Positions 19,955 through 31,140 of a stretch of DNA of 64,000 nucleotides are shown here, piece by piece; within the stretch, counting starts at the first letter, position 1; each line of letters starts with the position of its first letter. Under the pieces are notes generated by a model, which made no database searches, was not told the origin of the DNA, and worked only from the letters and a program-made list of their open reading frames with translations. Origin of the DNA: Methylotuvimicrobium sp. KM2 (GTDB lineage: Bacteria > Pseudomonadota > Gammaproteobacteria > Methylococcales > Methylomonadaceae); contig NZ_CP150634.1 of NCBI RefSeq assembly GCF_038051925.1, positions 558,001-622,000 on the forward strand, given 5' to 3'. The position numbers were made by a program, and so were the translations under genes.

Positions 19955-21215
19955 CATTCAGGCTATCCGCGGAATGCATGACATTCTGCCGGATCAATCG
20001 CCGCTTTGGCAATATGCCGAGTATATCATTGGAGAAGTGCTTGGCGCCTACGGATACAGTGAAATCAGGTTGCCGATCGTCGAGAAAACCGAACTTTTCA
20101 AGCGCTCGATTGGCGAAGTCACCGATATCGTAGAAAAAGAAATGTACACCTTCGACGATCGCAACGGCGATTCTTTGACGTTGCGCCCGGAAGGAACTGC
20201 GGGTTGTTTGAGGGCTTCGCTCGAGCATGGCCTGTTACACAATCAGGTTCACCGGTTATGGTATTACGGACCGATGTTTCGGCACGAACGTCCGCAGAAA
20301 GGCCGTTACCGTCAGTTTTACCAATTGGGCGTCGAAGCTTACGGTATGTCGGGGCCCGATATCGATGTCGAATTAATTCTACTGAGCCATCGTTTTTGGC
20401 AGCGCTTAGGGATTGCCGATAAAGTCGAGTTGCAGCTCAATACGCTCGGTACCATCGAAGAAAGGCTGGTTTACCGCGAGAAGTTGGTCGATTATTTCAG
20501 CGAGCATCTTGAATTGCTCGACGAAGATAGTCGTCGGCGTTTACACACGAATCCGCTACGGATTCTTGACAGTAAGAATGAAGGGATGCGCGAGTTGATC
20601 GCTAATGCGCCTGAACTAAGCGACTTTTTGGGCAGCGATAGTCAAGCGCATTTCAAGTCGTTAACCGAGACTTTGAAGGTATTGGGTATCGAGTTTGTAT
20701 TAAATACGCGTTTGGTAAGAGGTCTCGATTATTACAGTAAAACCGTTTTTGAATGGGTAACCGCCGAATTAGGTGCGCAAGGCACGATCTGCGCCGGCGG
20801 GCGTTATGACGGTTTGATCGAGCAACTGGGCGGAAAAGCCAATCATGCGGTCGGTTTCGCGATGGGCATGGAGCGTATTTTGGCTTTGATGGAAACTTTG
20901 CCGAATTTGCCGATCAAGCCGGTAGTCGACGTTTATATGATTCGAGTCGGCGAACAAGCAGAGCGAATTAGTATGGAATGGGCCGAGACTATTCGCAATG
21001 AGTTGCCCGGATTAAGACTGCAGCTTAATTGCGGCGGCGGCAGTTTTAAAAGTCAATTCAAGAAAGCCGATAAAAGCGGCGCCGAATATGCTTTGATCGT
21101 TGGTGACGATGAAGCGATACGAGGCGAAGTGGGTATTAAAGCGCTGCGTCAGAATCAGGATCAGCAAAATCTGCTGCTGCAGCAAGCTTTGGAATTTTTA
21201 AAAAGTCGTTTTTGA
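19944..21215 (+). CDS. hisS: Histidine-tRNA ligase
   Basis: A 423-residue class II aminoacyl-tRNA synthetase. It begins [18 protein letters not shown]. Motif 2 reads [20 protein letters not shown]. The histidine-specific block is [15 protein letters not shown], and motif 3 is [12 protein letters not shown]. The C-terminal anticodon-binding domain follows. Length is normal. Confidence 0.98.
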   Translation: MANNIQAIRGMHDILPDQSPLWQYAEYIIGEVLGAYGYSEIRLPIVEKTELFKRSIGEVTDIVEKEMYTFDDRNGDSLTLRPEGTAGCLRASLEHGLLHNQVHRLWYYGPMFRHERPQKGRYRQFYQLGVEAYGMSGPDIDVELILLSHRFWQRLGIADKVELQLNTLGTIEERLVYREKLVDYFSEHLELLDEDSRRRLHTNPLRILDSKNEGMRELIANAPELSDFLGSDSQAHFKSLTETLKVLGIEFVLNTRLVRGLDYYSKTVFEWVTAELGAQGTICAGGRYDGLIEQLGGKANHAVGFAMGMERILALMETLPNLPIKPVVDVYMIRVGEQAERISMEWAETIRNELPGLRLQLNCGGGSFKSQFKKADKSGAEYALIVGDDEAIRGEVGIKALRQNQDQQNLLLQQALEFLKSRF

Positions 21216-21654
21216 GTTGTTGGCAAGGCAAGGCAGGAATTGAAGTCCGAGAACACAAAGTTTACGTATCGGGTCTGTTGTCTCGCTCCCAAGCTCCAGC
21301 TCTCGCCGTTATACACAAGTATCGGTAAACTTGCTAAACAGAGAGCATCGTATTCCTGGAAACGGTGCTATTTGATAAATCTGCGGATATTGAACATCAG
21401 TGGCTTTCCCTCACCTAGCGTTAGGTGAGGGACGACGAAGGCGTCGCTCCCCCCCACAAGGGAGCGGATGCTCTGTGGGAGCGATCCCCTGATCGCGATC
21501 TCGAGGTCGAAAGTGTTAAGTAACAATAAATGGTATCGAAGACTCATTAGCTAAGATTGCAAAACGGTAATTTTTGACTTATGTATAACGATGAGAGATC
21601 CAGCTTGGGAGCGAGTGATCACTAAATTTTTAGCAAAAGCACGATAGAGTATTT
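21216..21654. repeat. Repeat-filled gap between hisS and yfgM
   Basis: No gene is supported. The gap holds the palindrome CCTCACCTAGCGTTAGGTGAGG (about 21411-21432), which recurs inside the repeat at 47543, then GTGGGAGCGATCCCC and a GATCGCGATC segment. At 21515-21600 there is a unit with AAATGGTATCGAAGACTCAT and CTTATGTATAACGATGAG. Related units occur at 1800-1860, 58630-58660 and, inverted, 8450-8530. Confidence 0.65.
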
Positions 21655-22290
21655 ATGGCAATTTACGAAACAGAAGAAGAACAAGTCGAAGCCCTTAAGC
21701 GTTGGTGGAAAGAAAATGGGCGCTCTACGATTACCGGCGTGATTGTCGGTATTGTGATTATCGTCGGCTGGAATATTTGGCAGGATTATAAGCAAAACCA
21801 GGCTTTACAAGCATCGGCTTTGTATGCGCAATTATTGAATGCGCAAAACGAAGGTAATTTGGAGTCCGCCCAAAAAATCGCCGAACGGATACAGGACCAA
21901 TTCGGTGGTACTGCTTACAGCGATTACGCCAATCTATTCGATGCGAAAATCAAGGTGCAGCAGGGTGATTTAGCAGCCGCGAAACAAAGTCTCGAGGCAG
22001 TTGCAAAAAGCGGCGGCGACGAAATTGCTCAAGTTGCAAGGCTCGGCTTGATTCGTATTTTGCTGGCAAAAGGCGAGTATGAACAAGGCTTGCAAATGAT
22101 TGCCGAAGCAAAATACAGTGACGGTTTTTCCGGTGCGTATGACGAATTGAAAGGCGACTTGTATGTTGCGCTCGATCGCTTGGGAGAAGCGCGCACGGCT
22201 TATCAAGCCGCATTGCGTAGCGGACATAAATCGCCGTTGTTGCAATTTAAGCTGGATGACATTACCGAAGCTGAAATCATTGTTAAGTAA
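21655..22290 (+). CDS. yfgM: YfgM-type ancillary SecYEG subunit
   Basis: A 211-residue inner-membrane protein with the family opening ETEEEQVEALKRWWKENG, one helix at about residues 23-43 (TGVIVGIVIIVGWNIW), and a periplasmic TPR-like domain (LLAKGEYEQGLQMI and following). YfgM contacts the SecYEG translocon and periplasmic chaperones. It sits three bases before bamB, as in many gammaproteobacteria. Confidence 0.93.
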   Translation: MAIYETEEEQVEALKRWWKENGRSTITGVIVGIVIIVGWNIWQDYKQNQALQASALYAQLLNAQNEGNLESAQKIAERIQDQFGGTAYSDYANLFDAKIKVQQGDLAAAKQSLEAVAKSGGDEIAQVARLGLIRILLAKGEYEQGLQMIAEAKYSDGFSGAYDELKGDLYVALDRLGEARTAYQAALRSGHKSPLLQFKLDDITEAEIIVK

Positions 22291-22293
22291 TTA

Positions 22294-23475
22294 ATGAGAC
22301 TGTTACTTGTTGCTCTGTTTGGTTTTAGCGTAGCGGGGTGTACTGCCCTGGAATCGTTAAGCGGGATTACCGATTATTTTTTAGGCGGTGAGGACAACAC
22401 CGACCCGCCGAGCGAACTGACCCAGTATGAACCTGAAATTGAATTAGAGTATCTCTGGAAAGAGTCGGTCGGTTCGGGAGCCGGCGAGAAGTTTTTAAAG
22501 TTGATTCCGGCTGTTCATGACGGAAAAATTATTGCCGCCGATACTAAAGGACTGGCATTGGCATTGGATTTGAAAACCGGCGAAGAGATTTGGGAAGCCG
22601 ATACCGAGGCTAAGTTTGCCGGTGGCCCAGGCGTTTCCGATTCGACCGTCGTGCTTGGTACCAGCGATGGCAATGTTGTGGCGCTGAACATGGTTAATGG
22701 TTCAGAGCGCTGGAGCGTTCCTGTGTCGAGCGAAGTGATTTCGGTTCCGGTTGTGTCGCAAGGCGTTATTGTCGTCAGAACTACGGACGGCAGAGTAATG
22801 GCTTTGAATGAAGCCGATGGCGCCACGCTTTGGGAATACGAGCTGAGCGTCCCGGCATTGAGTATCCGCGGCACCGGTGCGCCAATCGTGCTCAATGAAA
22901 ATGTCATCTGCGGTTTTGCAAACGGAAAATTATTGTCGTTGAGGCTAAGCGACGGTAAGCATATCTGGGAAACCAGTATTGCAATTCCGGGCGGGCGAAC
23001 CGAAATTGAAAGGCTGGTCGATTTAGTTGTCGACCCGGTCGCAACCGATGGCGTGATTTTTATTGCCAGTTATCGCGGTGGAACGAGCGGGGTGCTGGAG
23101 CAAAATGGCGATGTTATTTGGCGTAATGCCGATGTTTCGTCTTATACCGGTATGAGTCATGATTGGCGTTATCTTTATATAAGCGACGTCAGCAGCGATG
23201 TATGGCAACTCGATCAACGTAACGGTGCTTCATTATGGAAGCAAAGCGATCTACATCAACGAAAGTTAACGGCGCCGGTAGCCTACGATAATTATGTCGT
23301 GGTCGGCGATTTCGAAGGGTATCTGCATTGGTTGTCTAAAAGCGACGGCAGGCAGATGGGGCGCATTCGGATTACCGATGCGGCGATCGACGCGCAGCCG
23401 GTCGTCGTTGACGACGTGCTGTATGTCTATGCAAAAAACGGCGTTCTTGCCGCATTAAAGGCACGGCTATTATAA
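22294..23475 (+). CDS. bamB: Outer-membrane assembly lipoprotein BamB
   Basis: A 393-residue lipoprotein with lipobox SVAGC at about residues 12-16. It has repeated beta-propeller blades seen as recurring motifs such as [26 protein letters not shown] and [13 protein letters not shown]. BamB binds BamA and assists insertion of outer-membrane proteins. Gene order yfgM-bamB-der supports the call. Confidence 0.96.
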   Translation: MRLLLVALFGFSVAGCTALESLSGITDYFLGGEDNTDPPSELTQYEPEIELEYLWKESVGSGAGEKFLKLIPAVHDGKIIAADTKGLALALDLKTGEEIWEADTEAKFAGGPGVSDSTVVLGTSDGNVVALNMVNGSERWSVPVSSEVISVPVVSQGVIVVRTTDGRVMALNEADGATLWEYELSVPALSIRGTGAPIVLNENVICGFANGKLLSLRLSDGKHIWETSIAIPGGRTEIERLVDLVVDPVATDGVIFIASYRGGTSGVLEQNGDVIWRNADVSSYTGMSHDWRYLYISDVSSDVWQLDQRNGASLWKQSDLHQRKLTAPVAYDNYVVVGDFEGYLHWLSKSDGRQMGRIRITDAAIDAQPVVVDDVLYVYAKNGVLAALKARLL

Positions 23476-23477
23476 AT

Positions 23478-24866
23478 ATGTTACCTGTGATTGCCCTAGT
23501 AGGGCGCCCTAATGTCGGTAAATCGACATTATTCAATTATTTAACACGAAGCCGCGAGGCTTTAGTCGCCGATTACCCCGGGTTGACCCGCGACCGGCAA
23601 TACGGTCGAGTCAACCGCGGTCAGCGCGATTGCCTGGTCGTCGATACCGGCGGGATTGCCGATGACGCGGACGGTATCGATAGCTTTGCCAAAAAACAAG
23701 TGCAAGTCGCGCTCGATGAGGCCGATGTGGTTTTTTTTATCGTCGATGCGCGCGAAGGGCTCAACGCCTCCGATCAAAGCATTGCCGAAAATCTTAGAAA
23801 ACTCGATAAGCCGGTCGTCTTAGTCGTCAATAAAATCGACGGTGTCGACGCGAATGCGGCTGTCGCCGATTTTTATGCGCTGGCGCTTGGCGAGCCTTAT
23901 AAGATCGCCGCGACACACGGACGCGGCGTATTCGAGTTATTGGCGCATGTCGATGAATTGTTGCCTATGGCCGAGACGGATGAAGCCGAGATCGATGCCG
24001 GAATCGGCATTGCAATCGTCGGGCGGCCAAATGTCGGTAAGTCGACGCTGGTCAATAGGTTATTGGGAGAAGAACGGGTCGTCGTTTTCGATGAGCCGGG
24101 TACGACTCGCGATAGCATTTATATTCCGTTTGAACGTAACGGTCAAAAATTTACCTTGATCGATACGGCCGGGATGCGTCGACGGTCCAAGATTGCGCTG
24201 ACCGTTGAAAAGTTCAGTGTTATTAAATCATTGCAAGCGATCGAAAAAGCCAATGTGGTCATTTATTTGATCGATGCCGCCGAAGGCGTGACCGATCAGG
24301 ATGCGCATTTGTTGGGGCTAGTCTTGGAAGCCGGGCGGGCATTGATTATCGGCTTGAATAAATGGGACGGCTTGGGCGTCGATCAAAAGGACCTGATCAA
24401 ACGGCAACTGGACATTAAACTGTCTTTCGTCGATTTTGCGCAAAAGCATCCGATTTCCGCTTTGCACGGAAGTGGAGTCGGTAAATTGTTCGATGTCGTG
24501 CATGAGTTATACGATGCGGCGATGATCGACATGTCGACGCCGGTGCTGACCAACTTTTTGAAGGATGCGGTGACTACACACCAACCGCCGCTGGTTCATG
24601 GAAGACGCATTAAATTGAAATATGCGCATCAAGGCGGCAGAAACCCGCCGGTCGTGGTGATACACGGTACGCAAACCGATGCCTTGCCGGGATCGTATAA
24701 ACGGTTTTTGATGAATTATTTCCGCGACCGTTTGGGGCTCAAAGGGACGCCGATTCGTCTCGAATTCAAATCGCCGGTCAATCCGTTCGCCGGAATCAAA
24801 AATAAATTGACCGATCGTCAAGTCAAGAAAAAGCAAAGATTGGTCAGGCATGCGAAAAAAAAATAG
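23478..24866 (+). CDS. der: Ribosome biogenesis GTPase Der (EngA)
   Basis: A 462-residue protein with two tandem GTPase domains. The first P-loop is [12 protein letters not shown] at about residues 8-19 and the second [12 protein letters not shown] at about 183-194. Matching VVNKIDG and GLNKWDG base-recognition motifs are present, and a KH-like C-terminal domain ends in a lysine-rich tail. Der acts in 50S subunit assembly. It starts two bases after the bamB stop. Confidence 0.98.
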   Translation: MLPVIALVGRPNVGKSTLFNYLTRSREALVADYPGLTRDRQYGRVNRGQRDCLVVDTGGIADDADGIDSFAKKQVQVALDEADVVFFIVDAREGLNASDQSIAENLRKLDKPVVLVVNKIDGVDANAAVADFYALALGEPYKIAATHGRGVFELLAHVDELLPMAETDEAEIDAGIGIAIVGRPNVGKSTLVNRLLGEERVVVFDEPGTTRDSIYIPFERNGQKFTLIDTAGMRRRSKIALTVEKFSVIKSLQAIEKANVVIYLIDAAEGVTDQDAHLLGLVLEAGRALIIGLNKWDGLGVDQKDLIKRQLDIKLSFVDFAQKHPISALHGSGVGKLFDVVHELYDAAMIDMSTPVLTNFLKDAVTTHQPPLVHGRRIKLKYAHQGGRNPPVVVIHGTQTDALPGSYKRFLMNYFRDRLGLKGTPIRLEFKSPVNPFAGIKNKLTDRQVKKKQRLVRHAKKK

Positions 24867-25245
24867 CTCCGCGTCATGGTTTTGCCAAAAACCTATGTTC
24901 AAGGACGCCGTGTACCCAGACCTAAAGTATCCAAGATATACTCATCGTAGATGAAAATTCGGCCTCGGGGTGCCCGTCAAAGGACGCCGTGAACCCAGCA
25001 CCTAAATCCAGCACCTAAATTCCATAGCCGATTGGCTATGTTTAATATCATGACTAATTTAGGTGCTGCGTGAATACGTCCATGTTGGCTCTATGCCAGC
25101 TCCATGCTGGCAACGCTTTTGCCGAATAGTTCGACGCTTCCATGTGCTAATGCCCAAAAATATCAATCATTGCTGGTTTTTTTGTCGTAAAAAATGTACA
25201 AAGTGGCATTTCAAATAACCATGAGAATGTTGCTTTAATTTATTT
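24867..25245. repeat. Family-2 repeat remnant with nested element
   Basis: The gap before the globin kinase contains TATACTCATCGTAGATGAAA (24936-24955), the left end of repeat family 2, then GGACGCCGTGAA. The nested element is at 24994-25070, beginning with a doubled CCCAGCACCTAAAT / CCAGCACCTAAAT end, with TGAA on both sides. The right end of family 2 is missing, so this copy is truncated. A second GGACGCCGTG fragment lies at about 24902. Confidence 0.72.
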
Positions 25246-26835
25246 ATGGACGATTTACATTCAGTAAGAGCGATAAGCGATCAGGAGCTTTCCGATCGTC
25301 TAGCGCTTATCCAATTATCGACTCGCGATATCGAGTTGCTAAAAAACTTGCATGCCCGGTTGAAAGACGTTCGCATGGACTTTCTCGATGACTTTTACGT
25401 GCAAATGCTACAGTTTGACGAAACGAGCAAGCTTTTATCGGATCCCGAACAAGTCGAACGCCTAAAAACAAAACAAGCTGCCTACTTCGAACGTTTAATC
25501 GAAGGTCGGTACGATCACGATTATGTCAAGGATAGGGTGCAAATCGGCGCAACGCATCATCGTATCGGTTTGAAGCCGCAATGGTATATTGGCGCTTATC
25601 ATTTTTACTTGGCTTGGCTTTTCGAGCAAATGCAGAGCACTCCTCTTAACGAAAACAAGCAGTGTTTTGAAGCTTTGTTGGCCGTTATCAAAGTTATTTT
25701 GTTCGATATTGAATTGGCGATCGATGCGTATTTTCAAGCCGATCACGATATGCTCAGGCTCATGGCTCAAGTGTTCGAAAGCAATGTCGAGGGGGTATTG
25801 ATCAGCGATACCCGAGGGCGAATTTTGCATGCCAATCGTAAAGTTTCGTCGATAGCAGGTTATTCTCATGAGGAATTATTGCTTTTGCCGGTGACAAGCT
25901 TATTGGCGCCGCAAGAGCGGGACGTGTTTGTCGACTACTGGCGGGGCATTAAAGTCGGGTCGCCCTGGCAAGGCGAAACGTATTTGCAAAAACATGACGG
26001 AAAATCGTTTCCAGCCTGGGTTAATGTCAGCGCTGTGATGGATGATAATAATCAAGTGACTCATTTTGTCATCGAATTTTCCGATATTAGCGCCTATCGC
26101 GAAGCACAAGAAGCATTGCAGCAACGTACCGAGGAGTTGGCAAGATCCAATAAAGAATTGGAGCAGTTTGCCTATGTCGCATCGCATGACTTACAAGAAC
26201 CGCTGCGCATGGTGGCCAGTTTCACGCAATTATTGGCGCGCCGATATGCAGGTAAGCTGGATGCCGATGCCGACGAGTTTATTCATTATGCGGTCGATGG
26301 CGCGACACGAATGCAAACCTTGATCAACGATTTGTTGGCATATTCCAGGGTCGGAACGCGAGTGAAACCGTTCGAGGCGGTGAGTCTCGAAGTCGTGTTG
26401 CAAAAAGCCTTGGATAATTTACGGCTTGTTGTCGAGGAAAGCGGCGCGGAAATCTTTCGGCCAACCCTGCCTACCATCATGGGCGATACTGTCCAATTGA
26501 CTCAATTGTTTCAAAATTTGATCGCCAATGCGATTAAATTCCGTGGCGAAGCGTCACCGAAAATACATATTTCGGCATCATGCTCAGACGATTTTTGGCG
26601 AGTCGAATTAAATGATAACGGAATCGGAATAGCGCCTGAATTTTTTGAACGTATTTTTGTGATTTTTCAACGTTTGCATACGAAGGAAGACTATCCCGGA
26701 ACCGGAATCGGCCTTGCGATCTGCAAAAAGATCGTCGAGCGCCACGGAGGAACGATTAGCGTCGAATCGGAGCCCGGTCAGGGCGCTACTTTTATTGTGA
26801 TATTACCTAAAATCAAAAGCGAGGAAGTGAACTGA
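25246..26835 (+). CDS. Globin-coupled PAS sensor histidine kinase
   Basis: A 529-residue soluble kinase. Residues 15-165 match the globin domain of globin-coupled sensors; the proximal heme ligand is probably His104 in [23 protein letters not shown] domain follows at about 174-285 ([17 protein letters not shown]). Then come a coiled linker, a HisKA domain with phosphoacceptor His314 in [11 protein letters not shown], and an HATPase with [15 protein letters not shown] and [18 protein letters not shown]. The likely ligand is a gas such as O2, NO or CO; the actual ligand cannot be read. Its stop overlaps the next gene's start by one base, so that response regulator is the obvious partner. Confidence 0.88.
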   Translation: MDDLHSVRAISDQELSDRLALIQLSTRDIELLKNLHARLKDVRMDFLDDFYVQMLQFDETSKLLSDPEQVERLKTKQAAYFERLIEGRYDHDYVKDRVQIGATHHRIGLKPQWYIGAYHFYLAWLFEQMQSTPLNENKQCFEALLAVIKVILFDIELAIDAYFQADHDMLRLMAQVFESNVEGVLISDTRGRILHANRKVSSIAGYSHEELLLLPVTSLLAPQERDVFVDYWRGIKVGSPWQGETYLQKHDGKSFPAWVNVSAVMDDNNQVTHFVIEFSDISAYREAQEALQQRTEELARSNKELEQFAYVASHDLQEPLRMVASFTQLLARRYAGKLDADADEFIHYAVDGATRMQTLINDLLAYSRVGTRVKPFEAVSLEVVLQKALDNLRLVVEESGAEIFRPTLPTIMGDTVQLTQLFQNLIANAIKFRGEASPKIHISASCSDDFWRVELNDNGIGIAPEFFERIFVIFQRLHTKEDYPGTGIGLAICKKIVERHGGTISVESEPGQGATFIVILPKIKSEEVN

Positions 26836-27287
26836 TGAGTTTGGAAGAGATTGGCCGTGCCGCGGAGTTTTTGCTGGTAGAGGATAATCCGGGCGATGTG
26901 CGCTTGACCAGAGAGGCTTTAACCGAGAGTAAAGTCAAAAACAATTTGAACGTGGTTGGCGATGGGGAGGAAGCAATGGCCTTTTTGAAACGGCAGGGAA
27001 AATATGCCGAAGCCCCGCGGCCCGATGTTATTCTGCTCGATCTCAATCTCCCCAAAAAAAACGGCCGCGAAGTCTTGGAAGAAATTAAAGCCGACCCGAG
27101 TCTAAAGCGAATTCCGGTTGTCATTATTACTTCCTCCGAAGCCGAGCAGGACGTTTTGAGAACTTATGATCTGCATGTCAATTGTTATGTCAACAAGCCG
27201 GTGGATCTGGAGCAATTTATCAAGGTGGTGCAATCCATCGAAACGTTTTGGTTGACTATCGTCAAGTTGCCTTCTGAAATAGCGTAA
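26835..27287 (+). CDS. Single-domain response regulator (Rcp1-like)
   Basis: A 150-residue CheY-like receiver with no output domain. The acidic pocket is VEDNPGD near residues 15-21, the phosphoacceptor is Asp69 in VILLDLNLP, and the conserved Lys lies in YVNKPVD. Rcp1-like proteins are partners of phytochrome-type kinases. Overlap with the globin kinase stop (TGATG) implies coupled translation. It may relay phosphate to the two following REC-containing proteins or act by protein contact. Confidence 0.92.
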   Translation: MSLEEIGRAAEFLLVEDNPGDVRLTREALTESKVKNNLNVVGDGEEAMAFLKRQGKYAEAPRPDVILLDLNLPKKNGREVLEEIKADPSLKRIPVVIITSSEAEQDVLRTYDLHVNCYVNKPVDLEQFIKVVQSIETFWLTIVKLPSEIA

Positions 27288-27292
27288 CAATC

Positions 27293-29020
27293 ATGAACCA
27301 GGTTGCCGCTAAAGTATTGCTGATCGAGGATAATCCGGGCGATGTTAAATTAGTTCAGGTATTGCTGGAGTCGAGTGATGAGCATCAGCAGCCTTTTGAA
27401 TTGATTAAAGTCGGGCAGCTAAGCGATGCTTTTCCTCTTTTGGCGAAAGGCGGCATCATGGCAATATTGCTCGACTTAGGGTTGCCCGACGGTAATGGGA
27501 TCGATACGCTAATTCGAGTGCATGCTGCCGCCCCTATGATTCCGATAGTCGTGCTCAGCGCCGAGGAAGATGAAATGCTGGCGATACGCTCGGTACAATT
27601 GGGGGCACAGGACTTTTTGGTCAAACAAGGTATTTCGGGCATGCTGCTCAGGCGGGCGATCTGCTATGCGATCGAGCGAAAGCGCTTGATGGAACAATTG
27701 CAGTATTTGGCTCATTACGATGTATTGACCGGGCTTGCGAATCGAAAGTTGTTTTACGATAAGTTGAAACATGATGTGATCGGGGCAAGGCGTTCGAAAA
27801 AATCGCTGGCATTGATCTTTCTTGATCTGAACGACTTTAAAAAAATCAATGATTCTTTGGGGCATCATGCCGGCGACGAATTACTCAAAAATGTTGCGAA
27901 ACGTTTATCCGGTAGTGTAAGGGCCAGCGACTGCGTGGCCAGAATGGGCGGCGATGAGTTTACGATTATCCTCAATGGTTTGAATAACGCAGAGGAAGCC
28001 GCTTTGATCGCCGATAAGATTTTAAAGGCTTTGGTCGAGCCGTTTAAGTTTGAGGGTTCCGTGATGACCGTTCGCGCTAGCCTGGGAATCGCAACTTATC
28101 CCGATGATAGCGATGAATTGGAAAAGCTAATCGGGGCGGCCGATTCGGCAATGTACAAAGCCAAAGTGTCGGGCAGCGAAAAAATCAGCCGGTATTGTTT
28201 TTATTCGGCGGCAATGACTGCAAAGGTTCAGCATGAGATAAAAAAGGTTCGGCAACTTAAACATGCCTTCGAAAACGGTGAGTTCGAGTTGTATTATCAG
28301 CCGGAAGTCGACGTTCATAGCGGAAAGATCATTGGCATGGAGGCTTTGTTACGCTGGCGCCATCCTGATCGCGGAGTTTTGACGCCGTCCTCGTTTATGC
28401 AGGATTTAGAAGATACCGGCCTGATCGTTCCCGTCGGCGAATGGGTCATACGGAAAGCCTGCGAACAATGCAAAGTTTGGCAAGACCAAAATTTCCCGCC
28501 ATTGACGGTGTCGATTAATATTTCGGCAAAACAATTTCGCCATAACGGTTTTGTCGATGGTGTATTGGGCGCTATCGATCAGCTACGTGTGAATCCGTCT
28601 TTAATTGAATTGGATTTTAACGAAGAGACGCTATGGGAAGAAGAGGCGCGCTCCGTTATCGTGCTGGACCGATTAAGCCGAGTCGGTGTGAAACTGTCGT
28701 TGGATCATTTCGGTAGCGGATCGATTTCTTTTAAAACGTTGACTCGCTTTCCGATTCATGCCATCAAAATTGATTATACGCTGATTGCTCAGGCGTCAAC
28801 CGATTCGGCTGAGACGGCGATAGCCAAGGCCGCTATCGAAATTGCTCACATATTCAGCATCAAAGGCTTGGCGGGAGGTATTGAAACCCAGGCGCAACTC
28901 GAGTGGGCACGCCGAATTGCTTGCGATGAGGTGCAAGGATATCTCTATAGCAAGCCTCTTCCGGTTGACGAGGCAACAGCATTAATTGCTAGGCATGATT
29001 CTTTGAGTCCGCAAGACTAA
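27293..29020 (+). CDS. REC-GGDEF-EAL protein with degenerate EAL domain
   Basis: A 575-residue response regulator. The receiver has Asp61 as phosphoacceptor. The GGDEF domain is intact (RMGGDEF, with GGDEF at 219-223) and has a product-inhibition site RASD at 210-213. The EAL domain keeps Glu350, Asn409, Glu444 and Lys492, but DDFGTG has become DHFGSG at 471-476 and the EGVE segment reads GGIE at 528-531. Two metal or catalytic acids are therefore lost, so phosphodiesterase activity is doubtful while cyclase activity looks possible. It starts five bases after the preceding regulator. Confidence 0.9.
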   Translation: MNQVAAKVLLIEDNPGDVKLVQVLLESSDEHQQPFELIKVGQLSDAFPLLAKGGIMAILLDLGLPDGNGIDTLIRVHAAAPMIPIVVLSAEEDEMLAIRSVQLGAQDFLVKQGISGMLLRRAICYAIERKRLMEQLQYLAHYDVLTGLANRKLFYDKLKHDVIGARRSKKSLALIFLDLNDFKKINDSLGHHAGDELLKNVAKRLSGSVRASDCVARMGGDEFTIILNGLNNAEEAALIADKILKALVEPFKFEGSVMTVRASLGIATYPDDSDELEKLIGAADSAMYKAKVSGSEKISRYCFYSAAMTAKVQHEIKKVRQLKHAFENGEFELYYQPEVDVHSGKIIGMEALLRWRHPDRGVLTPSSFMQDLEDTGLIVPVGEWVIRKACEQCKVWQDQNFPPLTVSINISAKQFRHNGFVDGVLGAIDQLRVNPSLIELDFNEETLWEEEARSVIVLDRLSRVGVKLSLDHFGSGSISFKTLTRFPIHAIKIDYTLIAQASTDSAETAIAKAAIEIAHIFSIKGLAGGIETQAQLEWARRIACDEVQGYLYSKPLPVDEATALIARHDSLSPQD

Positions 29021-29037
29021 AATAGCGATCCGTTGAA

Positions 29038-31107
29038 ATGAAAATATTATTAATTGAGGATCATAAGCCGGATGCGATATTGTTGCGTGAATTGTTGAGC
29101 GAAAATAGCGCCGATCAAATTCATTTATTTCATTTGGAGCGACTAGGCGATGCGCTTGAGGCTCTGAAAAGTAGAGAGTTCGATATTGCATTGCTCGACT
29201 TGTCGTTGCCGGATGCTTTTGGGCAGGAAACCTTTCGACGTTTGAATCGAGTTGCACCGAGTTTGCCGATCATTGTCTTGACCGGGATCGACGATCAAGA
29301 GCTGGCAATGGATCTGGCGCAGGCAGGGGCTCAAGATTATCTAGTCAAGAGCGAATTGAGCGGCGGGCTTTTGCATCGTTCGATGCATTATGCGATAGAA
29401 CGTAAACGGGCCGAATTAAAACTTCGTTTGGCGGCCACGGTATTCGAAAGCACGCTCGAAGGTATCATGATTACAGATGCCAAAACTAATATCATCAGCG
29501 TCAACGAAGCATTTTGCGAAATCACTGGCTATGGCAGCGAGGAAATTATCGGTTGCACGCCTGCGATGTTCGAGTCGGAACGTCATAGTAAGGCTTTTTT
29601 TCGGCAATTATGGGATATTCTTAATAAAACCGGTCAATGGCGCGGAGAAATATGGAATCGCCGTAAAAGCGGAGAGGTGTTTCCGGCCTGGGTTAATATC
29701 AGCGCAGTACCTAATATAGCGGACGATAGATTCGGACATTATGTCGCGGTATTTACTGAAATTACCGAACTTAAACTATCCGAAGAAAGATTGAATTATC
29801 TAGCGCATCACGATCCGTTAACCGGACTGCCTAATCGGCTGTTGTTTCAAGACAGATTGGAGCAAGGCGTTCTGCAAGCGCAGCGTAGAAAAAGCATGAT
29901 TGCCGTCATGTTTCTGGACTTGGATCGGTTTAAATTAATCAACGATACGCTCGGTCATCCGATTGGCGACGAGCTTTTAGTCGCGGTTGCCGAGCGCCTG
30001 CGTCGATGCGCGCGCGAAACCGATACGATTGCCCGTTTGGGCGGCGATGAGTTTGCGGTTATTTTGTCGAGCATGACGCGCGAAGAAGATGTCGAGCATG
30101 TGGCGCAAAAGATTATTCAAGCCTTGTCTTCGGTGTTTTGCGTGGGCGGGCATGAGGTCTTTGTCACCACGAGTATCGGAATTACGTTTTATCCGGGGCT
30201 CAATAACGATCGAAGTAAACTTCTGGAGCAGGCCGATGTCGCGATGTATCATGCGAAAAAGCACGGCCGCAATAACTATCAATATTATACGGCGGATATG
30301 AATGCCGCAGCATATGAGCGGTTGATGCTCGAAACGAATTTACGAAGAGCGTTGGAAAGGGAGGAGTTCAGGCTGTATTATCAACCGCAGATTGATGTCC
30401 AAACCGGCGTCGTGACCGGTGTCGAGGCGTTGATTCGTTGGCAAAGTCCGGAGCTTGGTTTGGTTTCTCCAGGAAAATTCATTCCTTTGCTGGAAGAGAC
30501 AGGTTTGATCGTTCCGGTTGGCGAATGGGTTATAGAAACCGCTTGCCGCCAAATGAAAGAATGGATTGATGCCGGATATCCGGCCATGACGATGGCGGTT
30601 AATTTATCCGCAAGACAGTTTCATCAAGTCGATTTAGTGGAAAAAATCGCGCAAATTTTACAAGAGCTTAGTTTACCGCCTGAGTTGTTAGAGTTGGAAT
30701 TGACTGAAAGCATGGTCATGGAGAGCGTCGATTCGGCAATTGAAATTCTACATAGGTTAAAGCGAATGGGCGTCAAGGTGGCAATCGACGATTTCGGCAC
30801 GGGGGTTTCATCTCTGGGGTATTTAAAACATTTTCCGATCGATACCCTGAAAATCAGTCATGATTTCGTATTGAATCTGCCTCGCGATTCGGTGGATGCC
30901 TCAATCGCTTCGGCAGTTATTAATCTAGCGCGCAACATGCAGTTGAGTAGTGTCGCCGAAGGCGTGGAAAATTCCGAGCAAATGGACTTTTTGAGCGCCC
31001 ATGATTGCGAGCGTTTACAAGGGTATTTATTCAGTCGACCGGTTCCGGCGGAAAATATAGCTGAGTTGCTGGAAACATGGCAGTCTATGCCGAAAAAATC
31101 GCGCTAA
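29038..31107 (+). CDS. REC-PAS-GGDEF-EAL bifunctional c-di-GMP protein
   Basis: A 689-residue protein with receiver (Asp54), PAS domain (about 130-245, NEAFCEITGYGSEEI), GGDEF at 335-339 with inhibition site RETD at 326-329, and an EAL domain starting near 445 (Glu463 in GVEALIRW). The EAL has ELTES, DDFGTG, LKIS and AEGVEN, so the metal-binding residues appear intact. It could make or break c-di-GMP. It follows the degenerate-EAL paralogue after 17 bases and shares the signalling block with the globin kinase. Confidence 0.92.
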   Translation: MKILLIEDHKPDAILLRELLSENSADQIHLFHLERLGDALEALKSREFDIALLDLSLPDAFGQETFRRLNRVAPSLPIIVLTGIDDQELAMDLAQAGAQDYLVKSELSGGLLHRSMHYAIERKRAELKLRLAATVFESTLEGIMITDAKTNIISVNEAFCEITGYGSEEIIGCTPAMFESERHSKAFFRQLWDILNKTGQWRGEIWNRRKSGEVFPAWVNISAVPNIADDRFGHYVAVFTEITELKLSEERLNYLAHHDPLTGLPNRLLFQDRLEQGVLQAQRRKSMIAVMFLDLDRFKLINDTLGHPIGDELLVAVAERLRRCARETDTIARLGGDEFAVILSSMTREEDVEHVAQKIIQALSSVFCVGGHEVFVTTSIGITFYPGLNNDRSKLLEQADVAMYHAKKHGRNNYQYYTADMNAAAYERLMLETNLRRALEREEFRLYYQPQIDVQTGVVTGVEALIRWQSPELGLVSPGKFIPLLEETGLIVPVGEWVIETACRQMKEWIDAGYPAMTMAVNLSARQFHQVDLVEKIAQILQELSLPPELLELELTESMVMESVDSAIEILHRLKRMGVKVAIDDFGTGVSSLGYLKHFPIDTLKISHDFVLNLPRDSVDASIASAVINLARNMQLSSVAEGVENSEQMDFLSAHDCERLQGYLFSRPVPAENIAELLETWQSMPKKSR

Positions 31108-31140
31108 GTTGAAAATTAATGCCGAGGGAGTAAACAAGTC

